The notes beneath the pieces were generated by a model, which ran no database searches, was not told where the DNA came from, and worked only from the letters and a program-made list of their open reading frames with translations. 64,000 bases of DNA, taken from contig VXLJ01000046.1 of the NCBI GenBank assembly GCA_009841635.1, positions 62,739 to 126,738 of the forward strand, in the 5' to 3' direction. This document shows positions 17,674-26,612 of this stretch, piece by piece; position 1 is the first letter of the stretch, and each line of letters opens with the position of its first letter. This DNA comes from Gammaproteobacteria bacterium. GTDB taxonomy: Bacteria; Pseudomonadota; Gammaproteobacteria; Pseudomonadales; Azotimanducaceae. A program made the translations under genes and the position numbers.

Positions 17674-18575
17674 TCTTCTTCCTCCCAGCCTCGCGGCAAT
17701 GGATGTCGGCGCCATTTCCCGTACATTAATTCTTCTACAAATTCGACGCACTTGAAGTCCATCAAACGCATCTCGGCTTCCATGCGTCGATAAAGTGGCA
17801 GTTCGATTGACCATGGTTCTGTGAAGGTTTCTTCATCATGAATCGTCGCTTCATAATTCAAGTGGTTTGGACCCACAGGGGTCCACCGCTCGACGACGCG
17901 CATCGCAGCTGAGTGGTGGTTGCCAGCTCGGTCAAACCAGGTGTCACCAACCTGACCGGTGACCTCTACAACAAGCGTATCGCCGTCCCATTGCGCATAC
18001 GACTGGCCCATCCACGAATCGACGGGAGCAGGGCCTGGATCTTCGAAGAAGAAATCTCGATCCGCGTTGGCGAATTCATAGGCGATGTACAACGCATCGT
18101 TGCCTTGCACGATTTGAAACGGGAACGGCATATAAGTTGACCGTGGGACGCCTGGCAAGAAACACTTGATGGCCGGATCCCGATTTAAGTAATCGGCTTC
18201 ATTTTCGTCGCGGGTCTTCAACGCTTCTTCCGTGTATGGAATCTTGCCGCCTTTGACGATCCCCAACCCACCTGGTACGGCACCAAGTGCGCCAAGCGCC
18301 AGAATACGCTGATGCGGTACGGGCGTCACCGGACCATCGCGCAGCTGCAATGCGGCGCTGGCCATGTGAGTTTCTATATTCCAGTGAGAACTACCAATAG
18401 CTTGCCAGATACCGTTTAAATCGGGTACATTGGTGCCAGGCAATCGAGGTGCAACATAGTCGGTATTGGCTTGACTAGTCATACATATGCTTGCAAGACC
18501 GATCAGAGCGACAAATCGAACGCATTTACGTCCGAGATTTAGCCGTCGCCGTTGAATATTCCGCGATGTGCTCAT
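17670..18575 (-). CDS. Conserved secreted protein, W(W)xxDTLVVE family, second paralogue
   Basis: 301 residues. Basic N terminus and hydrophobic stretch (CVRFVALIGLASICMTSQA) form a signal peptide; mature sequence starts near NTDYVAPRLPG. Shares with the downstream gene the layout xPDLNGIWQ/PDFTGTY at the start and QWDGDTLVVEVTGQ, VVERWTPVGPNHLNYEATI later, so the two are distant paralogues. Ends in an acidic run (WEEEE) that doubles as the Shine-Dalgarno for the next gene. First gene of the operon and divergent from the redoxin/cytochrome fusion gene, with a 264-nt shared upstream region in which I see no clear promoter. Function unknown. Confidence 0.72.
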   Translation of the reverse strand: MSTSRNIQRRRLNLGRKCVRFVALIGLASICMTSQANTDYVAPRLPGTNVPDLNGIWQAIGSSHWNIETHMASAALQLRDGPVTPVPHQRILALGALGAVPGGLGIVKGGKIPYTEEALKTRDENEADYLNRDPAIKCFLPGVPRSTYMPFPFQIVQGNDALYIAYEFANADRDFFFEDPGPAPVDSWMGQSYAQWDGDTLVVEVTGQVGDTWFDRAGNHHSAAMRVVERWTPVGPNHLNYEATIHDEETFTEPWSIELPLYRRMEAEMRLMDFKCVEFVEELMYGKWRRHPLPRGWEEEE

Positions 18576-18839
18576 ATGCGAATAACTGGCACTTCAAGAT
18601 AACGATGAACGCTCGGCATTTTACGATTGGACTTCCCAATTAGGCTGCCCTCCGCGTGTGCGAAAAAGGCTGGGTTTATTGCTGCTTAGTGGAACTTTGC
18701 ACCAAATTGCACCTCTAAAATTCGGCGGCTTGCCGAAATGCACGATTTATGGCATCAACTCGATAGCGCGCTGTGTGCATCGTGCTGCTGTTGGTATCGC
18801 AAGCGCCGGCGAATTTTGTTAGCGAGGGGATCAAGCTTC

Positions 18840-20801
18840 ATGCGAAAAGCGTTCATTGCGATGTGTTTGCTGGTGGGGGTCCCATCACTTGCTGTGCAGG
18901 TTGAAAACTTCGCATTGCTCGACCACGAAGGCAATTCACACGAGCTCTATTACTACTCCGATGCAGATGCGGTTGTGCTCATCGTCCAAGGCAATGCATG
19001 TCCAATCATTCGCAATGCGCTGCCTGACATCCGTACGGTGCGCGAGCAATTTAGTGATGAAAACGTCGTGTTTTTGATGCTCAATTCAAGTCCGCAAGAT
19101 ACACGCGAATCGATTCATCAAGAAGCGCAAGAATGGGATATCGACATGCCGATTCTTGTCGATGAGACGCAGCTGGTGGCGCGTGGGTTAGGCATTACCC
19201 GTACGGCGGAAGCGTTTGTAATAAACCCCTCAGATTGGGAGCTGGCGTATCGTGGCCCGATCAATGACCGCCTTGGCTATGAGCGGCAAAAGGCCGAAGC
19301 TGAAGCTCACTACGTGGTCGATGCCGTACAAGCGGTTCAAGCTGGCGTTTCGCCAGACATCGATGCAGAAGGCGTAAAAGGCTGCTTGATCAATATCGAA
19401 GAGCCTGCCGCAGACGTCTCTTACGTGACAGATGTCGTGCCGGTGCTGGAACAGCGTTGCATGAGTTGTCATGTGCCTGACGGCATTGGACCATGGCATA
19501 TGTCAAGTTACGCCATGGTGAAAGGGTTCGCGCCGATGATCCGTGAAGTCTTGCGTACAAACCGCATGCCGCCGTGGCATGCCGATCCGCACGTGGGCGA
19601 ATGGGAGAACGATCGCGGCATTACGAACGCCGAAAAGAAATTGCTGGTCGATTGGATCGAAGCAGGCGCGCCGCGAGGCGAGGGTGAAGATCCCCTTGGC
19701 CAACTCGTCGCGAATTACACGTCCGAACGCGAATCGGCTCAGTGGTCGTTAGGCGAGCCAGACATGATCATCGATGTGCCGGCATACCTAGTACCTGCAA
19801 GTGGCGTCGTGGATTATCAGACCTACGAAATTGCGGCGGATATCGACGAAGGTGTTTGGGTGAAAGCCATTGATGTGCTACCTGGCAACACCAATGTTGT
19901 CCATCACCTGCTCATGGGATCTATCGAACCTGGTCGCGAAGGTCGCGGTAGCGTTCAAGACAACTATTTAGGCGGTTACGCGCCTGGCGTGGGTGCCTCG
20001 TTCCTGCCGGAAGACACTGGCCTTTACGTTGAGCCAGGTTCGCACTTCGCAGTACAAATGCATTACACCCCGTACGGCAAGGAAGTGCTAGACGAAACGA
20101 AGGTTGGCATCTACTTACTTGACGAGCCACCGAAATACTTCATTCGCCAAGGCGTTGTCATCAATTTCAATTTGGCGATTCCGCCGAACACCAAAGCACA
20201 CGAAGAAGGAGCGTATCTTGAGTTCGATAAGGATGCCGAACTGTTTTCAGTGCTGCCGCACTCGCATTACCGAGGCCGCAGCTCGACATTCGAACTTGAG
20301 TATCCGGACGGTACGCGCGAGATGCTGCTTTCGGTGCCGGCGTATGACTTCAATTGGCAAACAGGCTACTCGTTTACAGAACCTAAGGCGGTGCCAGCAG
20401 GCTCCAAGCTCATTCATAAGACGGTCTATGACAACTCAAAGCAGAACTTTGCAAATCCCGATCCAGACAAGCTTGTTGAATGGGGACTGCAGTCGTGGGA
20501 TGAAATGCTCTACGGTGCATTTGTGTTCCGCTGGGTGGAAGAAACAACGGACAATCCGATCCATTCTCCTGCGCAGTTCCGCGCCGCGCAAGCAGTTGGT
20601 TTCCTGGATACCAATATGGATGGCGGCATTCAACAAGACGAGTTGGGTGCCCCTCTTCAGAAGCAACTACAACCAGCATTCGAACACTTTGATGCTAACG
20701 GTAATGCAGCTATCGAGCTGGAGGAGTTCTACGCCTACCGGCAATTTGGGGAGCAACAACGAGCCCGAGCTCGAGCTGCAAGGGCCGCTAACCAAAACTA
20801 A
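18840..20801 (+). CDS. Secreted redoxin / cytochrome c / copper type II monooxygenase-like / EF-hand fusion
   Basis: About 653 residues. Signal peptide MRKAFIAMCLLVGVPSLAVQ, then a thioredoxin-fold redoxin domain (about 20-190; a single Cys in NACPIIRN), a c-type haem segment with CMSCH at 207-211 and a Met/His-rich MPPWHADP downstream. From about 340 follows a region with VVHH (His355-356), HFAVQMHY and PHSH (His474, 476), the His-His, His and HxH copper ligands expected of dopamine-beta-/peptidylglycine-monooxygenase-like proteins. Two EF-hand-like loops (DTNMDGGIQQDE, DANGNAAIELEE) close the protein. Start at ATG 18840 because the signal peptide begins there and GAGGGG lies upstream; a longer in-frame ATG at 18738 adds an implausible Cys/Arg-rich leader. 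Substrate unknown. Confidence 0.83.
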   Translation: MRKAFIAMCLLVGVPSLAVQVENFALLDHEGNSHELYYYSDADAVVLIVQGNACPIIRNALPDIRTVREQFSDENVVFLMLNSSPQDTRESIHQEAQEWDIDMPILVDETQLVARGLGITRTAEAFVINPSDWELAYRGPINDRLGYERQKAEAEAHYVVDAVQAVQAGVSPDIDAEGVKGCLINIEEPAADVSYVTDVVPVLEQRCMSCHVPDGIGPWHMSSYAMVKGFAPMIREVLRTNRMPPWHADPHVGEWENDRGITNAEKKLLVDWIEAGAPRGEGEDPLGQLVANYTSERESAQWSLGEPDMIIDVPAYLVPASGVVDYQTYEIAADIDEGVWVKAIDVLPGNTNVVHHLLMGSIEPGREGRGSVQDNYLGGYAPGVGASFLPEDTGLYVEPGSHFAVQMHYTPYGKEVLDETKVGIYLLDEPPKYFIRQGVVINFNLAIPPNTKAHEEGAYLEFDKDAELFSVLPHSHYRGRSSTFELEYPDGTREMLLSVPAYDFNWQTGYSFTEPKAVPAGSKLIHKTVYDNSKQNFANPDPDKLVEWGLQSWDEMLYGAFVFRWVEETTDNPIHSPAQFRAAQAVGFLDTNMDGGIQQDELGAPLQKQLQPAFEHFDANGNAAIELEEFYAYRQFGEQQRARARAARAANQN

Positions 20802-20806
20802 TCCCG

Positions 20807-20828
20807 CACGAGCGCAAATACGCTCGTG
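20807..20828 (+). promoter_or_regulatory. Hairpin covering the selD-fusion start codon
   Basis: CACGAGCG (20807-20814), a 6-nt loop CAAATA and CGCTCGTG (20821-20828) form a perfect 8-bp stem whose last three bases are the GTG start of the next gene. Without a T-run it is a poor terminator; it could mask the start codon and couple translation to the upstream gene, 24 nt away. Inference from sequence only. Confidence 0.5.
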
Positions 20829-23045
20829 AAATCAGACGAACCATTTCTGCGTGACCTGCTGCTTATAGGTGGTGGGCACGCGCACGTGCAGGTTTTGCGA
20901 AAGTTCGGCATGAAACCTGAACCAGGCGTGCGTTTGACGTTAGTTAGTCGCGAAAGCGAATCGCCTTACACGGGTATGCTGCCTGGCTATATCGCGAACG
21001 AATACGAACGCGAAGCCATCGTGATTGATTTGTTGCGGCTTTGCCGTTTCGCGAATTGCAGGTTTATTGAAGGCAATGTCAAGCGAGTCGATATAGAACG
21101 GCAGCAGGTGCACTTTGATAGCGAGCGGGTGCCGCTGCGCTACGACACGTTGTCACTTAACACAGGTGGCGATTGCACACTTCAAGTGCCCGGCGGAGAG
21201 TTCGTTGAGCCCATCAAACCAATAGGTCGGTTTGTGCAAAGCTGGCCAACCATCTGCGCAGATTTGCTGAACCAGAGCGGCGCCACGATCGCAGTCATTG
21301 GCGGTGGCGCTGGAAGTGTTGAGTTTGCTTTGGCATTGCGGCAACGATTGGGGTTGAACTACAACCTACAACTAATAACACGTGCGCCGGAAATTGTTGG
21401 GGACCATGGCGACCGCGTGCATCGTCATCTCGAAGCAGCGCTTGCCAAGCACAGAATTGAGATTGTCGTCAATTTTGAAGTGAAGGCTGTCGAACGGTTA
21501 GACGATGGTTCGGGCTTGGTGTTGCGAAGTGACGGTGACGACAACCGCATCGAATGCACCCATGCCTTTAGCGTAACGGGTGTATTTGCGCCTAGTTGGG
21601 TTCAGCATAGCGGATTTAAAGTGGACGCGGACGGATTTTTAGCCGTCAACCAGCATTTGCAGAGTGAATCCGCCCCAAGTGTATTCGGTGCGGGCGATCT
21701 TGTCTCGATAACCGATCGACCGCGAACCAAAGCGGGTGTGTATTCGGTGCGAGCAGGACCCGTGCTAGCGGAAAACTTACGACGCCAGCTCATAGGCCAA
21801 CCCTTAAAGATCTTTAGACCGCAACAATCGGCGCTGGCGTTGGTTCGCACGGAGTCAGGCATGGCGACCGCATCGCGGAGCATCGTGCAGAGTTCTGGAC
21901 GCTGGTGGTGGCGCGTTAAAGACCACATCGATCGTCGTTTTATGCGACGTTTTCAAGATTTGCCAACCATGGTGCAGCCATCGCCGAACTATCGCGGCGC
22001 GCTTCGTGCTACGGATTCCTTCACAACCATGCGTTGCGGCGGGTGTGGTGCGAAATTAGGTGCGGATTTACTCACTCGTGTTCTGCACCGACTAGACATC
22101 CATACCAATAACAACATTAGCGTAGGCGTTGGCGATGATGCGGCTGTGGTGAATTTCGGCAATTCAACCGTCGTATTGAGCTGTGACGGGTTCCGATCAA
22201 TGCTCGACGATCCTTGGTTGTTTGGACGCATTGCGGCCCACCATGCACTCAACGATTTATTTGCAATGAATAGTGTCCCGAGTTACGCGCTTGCACTTGT
22301 CACCGTACCGTTTATGCACGACGCATTAATGGAAGAGGATCTGTTCCAAGTGATGAGTGGTGCGTTGAGTGTTTTGCAGGCGAGTGGTACAAACTTGGTC
22401 GGTGGTCACTCGGCTGAAGGTAAAGAGCTGAGCCTCGGATTCACGGTAGCTGGTTCGGCTGGTTTCGATGTGATGACCAAGGACCGCCTGCTTCCTGGCT
22501 ACGTATTGGTATTGACAAAGCCATTAGGCGTTGGCGCGCTGCTGGCGGGTGCCATGGATGGCCGCGTTTCGGCCATGGGCGTCGCGCAAGCGATTGAAGT
22601 CATGGATGTATCAAACTTAGAGGCCATGCGCACCTTTGCCGACTATGGCGTGCAAGCCTGTACGGACGTAACTGGCTTTGGCCTGGGTGGCCATTTAGCA
22701 GAAATGCTGCGTGCCTCAAGTGTTAGTGCCACGCTAAGGCTTGATACCGTGCCCTTCTTGCCGGATGCTTTGGCTGCGATGGGCAATGGCATAGAAAGCT
22801 CATTGCAGGCGAATAACGAACAGATGATTGCGGATTGGTCGTACGAATGTTCATCGTTGGACCCTCGGCTACGATTGTTGGCCGACCCGCAAACCAGTGG
22901 CGGGTTGCTCGCAGGGGTCCACCCAGACTACGCGGAAGACTGCATTGCTTTATTACGTGCGGCTGGCTATCAGAATGCTAGTGTCATTGGGTGGATCGAC
23001 GACGCTAAACCAGACACGATTGGGAAGGTAACGATTCTGTCTTAG
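20826..23045 (+). CDS. selD: NADH-dehydrogenase-like FAD protein fused to selenide, water dikinase (SelD)
   Basis: 739 residues. Residues 1 to about 370 form a pyridine nucleotide-disulphide oxidoreductase (FAD motif LLIGGGHAHV; NAD motif IAVIGGGAGSVEFAL; GAGDLVS near the end). Residues about 390-739 are SelD, which makes selenophosphate from selenide and ATP. The catalytic loop reads CGGCGAK with Cys404, Cys407 and Lys410, so the active-site residue is Cys, not selenocysteine. Further SelD landmarks are VGVGDDAAVV, GGHSAEGKELSLGF and DVTGFGLGGHL. This fusion is a known variant. Selenophosphate would feed the tRNA-Sec encoded at 32.1 kb or tRNA selenouridine. Start is GTG 20826, inside a hairpin. 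Confidence 0.95.
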   Translation: MKSDEPFLRDLLLIGGGHAHVQVLRKFGMKPEPGVRLTLVSRESESPYTGMLPGYIANEYEREAIVIDLLRLCRFANCRFIEGNVKRVDIERQQVHFDSERVPLRYDTLSLNTGGDCTLQVPGGEFVEPIKPIGRFVQSWPTICADLLNQSGATIAVIGGGAGSVEFALALRQRLGLNYNLQLITRAPEIVGDHGDRVHRHLEAALAKHRIEIVVNFEVKAVERLDDGSGLVLRSDGDDNRIECTHAFSVTGVFAPSWVQHSGFKVDADGFLAVNQHLQSESAPSVFGAGDLVSITDRPRTKAGVYSVRAGPVLAENLRRQLIGQPLKIFRPQQSALALVRTESGMATASRSIVQSSGRWWWRVKDHIDRRFMRRFQDLPTMVQPSPNYRGALRATDSFTTMRCGGCGAKLGADLLTRVLHRLDIHTNNNISVGVGDDAAVVNFGNSTVVLSCDGFRSMLDDPWLFGRIAAHHALNDLFAMNSVPSYALALVTVPFMHDALMEEDLFQVMSGALSVLQASGTNLVGGHSAEGKELSLGFTVAGSAGFDVMTKDRLLPGYVLVLTKPLGVGALLAGAMDGRVSAMGVAQAIEVMDVSNLEAMRTFADYGVQACTDVTGFGLGGHLAEMLRASSVSATLRLDTVPFLPDALAAMGNGIESSLQANNEQMIADWSYECSSLDPRLRLLADPQTSGGLLAGVHPDYAEDCIALLRAAGYQNASVIGWIDDAKPDTIGKVTILS

Positions 23046-23062
23046 GTTGGTTTGATGTGCGC

Positions 23063-24160
23063 TTAGTCTATGAAGTGCTTTGCGATCGCTGGTCGAAAGC
23101 GATTCATATCAACCAGAAAGGAATCGTGCCCGTGAATCGAAGGCAGGATCTCGTAGTTCACAGGAATGCTTTCGACTTCCATGGCTTCTTTTAGCTCGCG
23201 CTGTTGTGAAGGTGGAAACAAGAAATCGGATTGGACACCGAGGACCGTTGCGCGGTCTAAACGGAGTCTGCTCATCGCCGCTTGAACCGAACCGCCGTGG
23301 TCGGCGGCGTCAAATAAATCCATCGCGCGGGACAAATACAGGTAGCAATTTGCGTCGAATGCGCTGGTAAAGGACTGCGCTCGAGCCGCTAAGTACGACT
23401 CTACTTCAAAGTCCATGCCAAATGCCCAGCGTGCTTCGGCTTGCGTGTTTTCAGTGACGCGCTCGCGACCGAACCTCTGCTGCCACTCTTCTGCGGAGCG
23501 ATAGCTGATCATGCCAAGCTTGCGTGCAAGCCGCATGCCTTCGAGTGGGGGTGCGTCGGTTGGATAGTTGCCGTCTCGCCATGCCGGGTCATTACAAACC
23601 AACTCGCGCTGCAACGAGCGCATAGCGATGCTAAATGGCTGGCTATGCGCGCCCGCCGAGATATTCAGCATGGTCGCGACGCTGGCGGGGTATTGCAAGG
23701 CGTACGCGAGGGCGGACATGCCCCCCATGGAAGCGCCAACTACGGAATGAAGGCGACGTATACCCAGCGCCTCGACCACGCACTTTGCGCCGTGAGCGAC
23801 ATCTTCCAATGTGAGGGTGGGGAACTCAAGTTGATAGGACCTACCAGTCTTGGGATTGGTCGAAGCTGGGCAGGTCGAGCCGTAGAAACTACCGAGCGAA
23901 CACACGCACACTGCGAAAAAACGCTGCGTATCGATCGGTTTGCCTGGTCCTACCACATCCTCCCACCAGCCGGTCGAAGGGTCTTCTCGATTAGACGCGA
24001 CATGCGCAGACGCGGACAAACCGGTGAAAATAAGTACGACATTGTCTTTGTCGTTATTGAGTGTGCCGTAAGTCTCGTACGCTATTCGAGGCGCGTCCAA
24101 CTGGCCGTGCACCATGGCGAATTCGCTTTCTAATTGCAGATAGCGGCGTGCGTCACCCAT
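23063..24160 (-). CDS. metX: Homoserine O-acyltransferase, MetX family
   Basis: 365-residue alpha/beta-hydrolase acyltransferase that activates homoserine (or serine) for sulphur assimilation into methionine or cysteine. Nucleophile Ser144 lies in VGASMGGM; the acid is in the QSDFLFPP segment and the His in IHGHDSFLVD near the C terminus. The oxyanion-side segment reads LGSFYGSTCPAS instead of the commoner GSTGPSS, so whether it uses acetyl-CoA or succinyl-CoA, and homoserine or serine, should not be assumed. Overlaps the preceding gene by 8 nt, third gene of an overlapping operon. Confidence 0.88.
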   Translation of the reverse strand: MGDARRYLQLESEFAMVHGQLDAPRIAYETYGTLNNDKDNVVLIFTGLSASAHVASNREDPSTGWWEDVVGPGKPIDTQRFFAVCVCSLGSFYGSTCPASTNPKTGRSYQLEFPTLTLEDVAHGAKCVVEALGIRRLHSVVGASMGGMSALAYALQYPASVATMLNISAGAHSQPFSIAMRSLQRELVCNDPAWRDGNYPTDAPPLEGMRLARKLGMISYRSAEEWQQRFGRERVTENTQAEARWAFGMDFEVESYLAARAQSFTSAFDANCYLYLSRAMDLFDAADHGGSVQAAMSRLRLDRATVLGVQSDFLFPPSQQRELKEAMEVESIPVNYEILPSIHGHDSFLVDMNRFRPAIAKHFID

Positions 24161-25127
24161 GCAGGTCGTTCAATTCACGTAAGAGATAGCACACGCAATC
24201 CTGACTGGCCAATAGCGGATCGCTCGTAAACATCGACAACACAACGTTTTGCTTAAGAACGACCTTGCCGTTCCTGCGCTCGAAATACTCTTCGGTGAAA
24301 TCGAGTTCACTTGACGGATTAGAAACACTTAGACGCCACGGTTCGGCTATACATTCAGCGAATACGCTGTCCTTGCTGAGTTCTTTGAAACTCATGTGTG
24401 CTAGATTGGCGGCAAAAACCGGGTAGTTAGCGAAGCCGTCTTGCTGACTCTCAGCTTTGACGATCCCAAGGGTTTCGTAGGAACGAAGTGCTCGACATGT
24501 CGCGGTCGGCACACGGCCTAACGCGTCGAGTCGTTTGAGCAAGTCGTAAGTCCGCGTCACGGCGCTAGGATCTGCTACTGATCCCGTCTCGATGGTTAAG
24601 GTGGGGCAGTGTTGCGCAATTGCGTGTCCCAGGATATCGAGCGTATGGCTCGTGAATATCAGTTTATCGCTGAATAGCGAAGCGAGCGCGAGTGTGTTGT
24701 CCTCAAGATTTGTGACGACCGAGTAATGGGGGTTAGGTCCTGAGTTGTTGTGAATGTCAATACCGCACCAAGGATTAACGTCCCGCAACAGGTCGTTGAG
24801 AAGCTCTGCCCACGGTGGTTGACGCCAGATGCGGTTGAAATCCGGTTCGTCTAGTAGGTGTCGCATGTTGGCCGCGGCCGCAGCGACGTTGCCAACCAGA
24901 AGAACCAACGATGCATTCGGCGTTTCACGAAGGAACTTTCGCACGGCGTCCCAGCCTGATTGCTCGTTGCCGTGCAATAACGTTGCTACGAAGAAAGGCT
25001 GTTTGTCAGCTCGTCTTAAATCGAACAGTGTCGGACCCGACAACACGCGATGCAAGTCGCCCGCTTCAACTTCGAAAAGCTCGGCCGGAAATTCGTGCTG
25101 CAGGTCCCAATTCACGCGAGCGGCCAT
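24153..25127 (-). CDS. M14-type zinc deacylase, succinylglutamate desuccinylase/aspartoacylase family
   Basis: 324 residues. Zinc ligands of the family are visible: HGNEQSG (His52, Glu55) and GIDIHNNSG (His126), with a probable catalytic Glu in the IETGSVAD segment. Family members remove an acyl group from an N-acyl amino acid or cleave a terminal amide. It overlaps the glutamate-cysteine-ligase-like gene upstream by 16 nt and metX downstream by 8 nt, so the three products are probably made together. A natural reading is that it acts on the product of the ligase or on an acyl amino acid linked to sulphur metabolism; not provable here. Confidence 0.82.
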   Translation of the reverse strand: MAARVNWDLQHEFPAELFEVEAGDLHRVLSGPTLFDLRRADKQPFFVATLLHGNEQSGWDAVRKFLRETPNASLVLLVGNVAAAAANMRHLLDEPDFNRIWRQPPWAELLNDLLRDVNPWCGIDIHNNSGPNPHYSVVTNLEDNTLALASLFSDKLIFTSHTLDILGHAIAQHCPTLTIETGSVADPSAVTRTYDLLKRLDALGRVPTATCRALRSYETLGIVKAESQQDGFANYPVFAANLAHMSFKELSKDSVFAECIAEPWRLSVSNPSSELDFTEEYFERRNGKVVLKQNVVLSMFTSDPLLASQDCVCYLLRELNDLHG

Positions 25128-26545
25128 TCATGAACGGGTTTTTCGGTCGCCTGCAAGTCCGCATAACGACGTGTAAGCCCCGCGAGGTCCCGATCGTGAT
25201 TGTCGAGCCATTGGCGCTGCCACTGCGCACCAGTTTGATTCGATTCGACTCTTTCGGTGACCACGTCCAAGAATCTATTTACTTCTTCTTTGGGTATGGG
25301 AATGCCAAATAGCGCTTCGCGACTCGCAGGCAGCAGCACCTCAAGGATTAACTCGCGCGCGTTCACGCTACGTCCGTCGGTCCAGTGAAATGTCGCGCTC
25401 AAGCCATCACGGGCGGCAGCGTAGAAATTCTCGCGCACCTGCTCAAAGGACAAAACTTGCGCAACTGGCGGGGTGGCATCGCTAAGCGCTCGAAGAAGCC
25501 CGGTGAACATGGCTAGATTGGCGATGCAATCGAGGCAAGTTGGGCCCGCTGGCACGACGCGATGTTCGATGCGCACATGAGGCTGGCCATCGTAATCGAA
25601 GCCAATCAAAGGTCGGTTCCAGCGCCAGATCGTGCCATTCTGAAAGCGCAAGTGCGCAAAGTTCATGACCGGGTCTGATTGCACGTAGGGCAGTAACAAG
25701 ACATGGTCGCGCTGGTTTTCGCGGAATACTTCGCTTAGAGATTCGTTCGCGTAGCCGCTCCCGAATCCCACGCGCGGTAAATAACGATCCCCAAGCTGCA
25801 CCGACTGCTCAAAGAGCGGGATACGAGTTTCCTCCCAGAGAAACTTCCCGAAAAGCGATGGCGAGTTAGCCGAAAGTGCGACCATCGGACCACTCGCCAC
25901 CAGTGCTGCATTGAAGTCGCGCGTCGCACGGTCAGGTTTGCATTGCAAATGAATCTGAAACGAAGTCGCAGCGCTTTCAAGCATGACGTCGCCGTGGCGC
26001 ATGGCTAATGTCTCATGGCCATCGATTTCGATTTGAAGGGGTTCGCCATCACGGAGACCCATGACGCGGTCGTTCAATGCGTAATACCGGACCATATCGG
26101 ACATATGGTTGGAATTCAGCAGACTAGGTTCAATCGTTGGCAAAATCCCAATGGTGGTAAGTCGAACATCTAATTCATCGGCGGTTTGCACACATTCGTG
26201 CCAAGTGGTGGTGAGTTCATCGAGCAACCTTGAAAATACTCGACCTGTAACTGCAACAGGACTGCCATTGAGTTCGACATTGAATTCAGCGAGTTCTGGT
26301 ACAACCAGCGGATTGTTGAGCTGGTCTAAGAAACTACGATTGATACCGGAAGGCTTCCCATCCTGATCGATGATGCAGACTTCTAGCTCAAACCCGAGGA
26401 TATCGCCTCGTTGGCTAAATTGGTTGTATTTGAATAAGGATTCGAGTTGATGCGTCTCTTCTTCGAGTCGCGCCCGAAACTGACTGAAATGATCGGCTTC
26501 GAAGTGCCGCTGATCGATTTCGTCGCCCATGGCTTCGCCGATCAT
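25112..26545 (-). CDS. Glutamate-cysteine ligase-like (GCS2-type) carboxylate-amine ligase
   Basis: 477 residues. ATP-dependent carboxylate-amine ligase of the glutamine synthetase fold; family members join glutamate to cysteine or make other gamma-glutamyl-type amides. Landmarks: FELEVCIID (metal-binding Glu pair), EFNVELNGSP, IGILPT, MRHGDVMLESAATSFQIHLQ and NSPSLFGKFLW. First gene of the overlapping operon with the M14 deacylase and metX. ATG 26545 is used; an ATG five codons downstream (26530) is equally possible and neither has a clear Shine-Dalgarno. The substrate pair is not certain, so no gene symbol is given. Confidence 0.82.
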   Translation of the reverse strand: MIGEAMGDEIDQRHFEADHFSQFRARLEEETHQLESLFKYNQFSQRGDILGFELEVCIIDQDGKPSGINRSFLDQLNNPLVVPELAEFNVELNGSPVAVTGRVFSRLLDELTTTWHECVQTADELDVRLTTIGILPTIEPSLLNSNHMSDMVRYYALNDRVMGLRDGEPLQIEIDGHETLAMRHGDVMLESAATSFQIHLQCKPDRATRDFNAALVASGPMVALSANSPSLFGKFLWEETRIPLFEQSVQLGDRYLPRVGFGSGYANESLSEVFRENQRDHVLLLPYVQSDPVMNFAHLRFQNGTIWRWNRPLIGFDYDGQPHVRIEHRVVPAGPTCLDCIANLAMFTGLLRALSDATPPVAQVLSFEQVRENFYAAARDGLSATFHWTDGRSVNARELILEVLLPASREALFGIPIPKEEVNRFLDVVTERVESNQTGAQWQRQWLDNHDRDLAGLTRRYADLQATEKPVHEWPLA

Positions 26546-26612
26546 AGCGTTGAGGCGTCATTTTATGGCGAGGTGCGCTTGGATAGGTTGCAACCAACGA
26601 GTTGGCGTTAGC

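Noticed and set aside
18738..18839. Longer N terminus for the redoxin/cytochrome fusion starting at ATG 18738
   Set aside because: It would place a Cys/Arg-rich 34-residue leader before a perfect signal peptide; ATG 18840 has its own GAGGGG.
20807..20828. Hairpin before selD as an intrinsic terminator
   Set aside because: No T-run follows and the stem includes the start codon, so translational control is the better reading.
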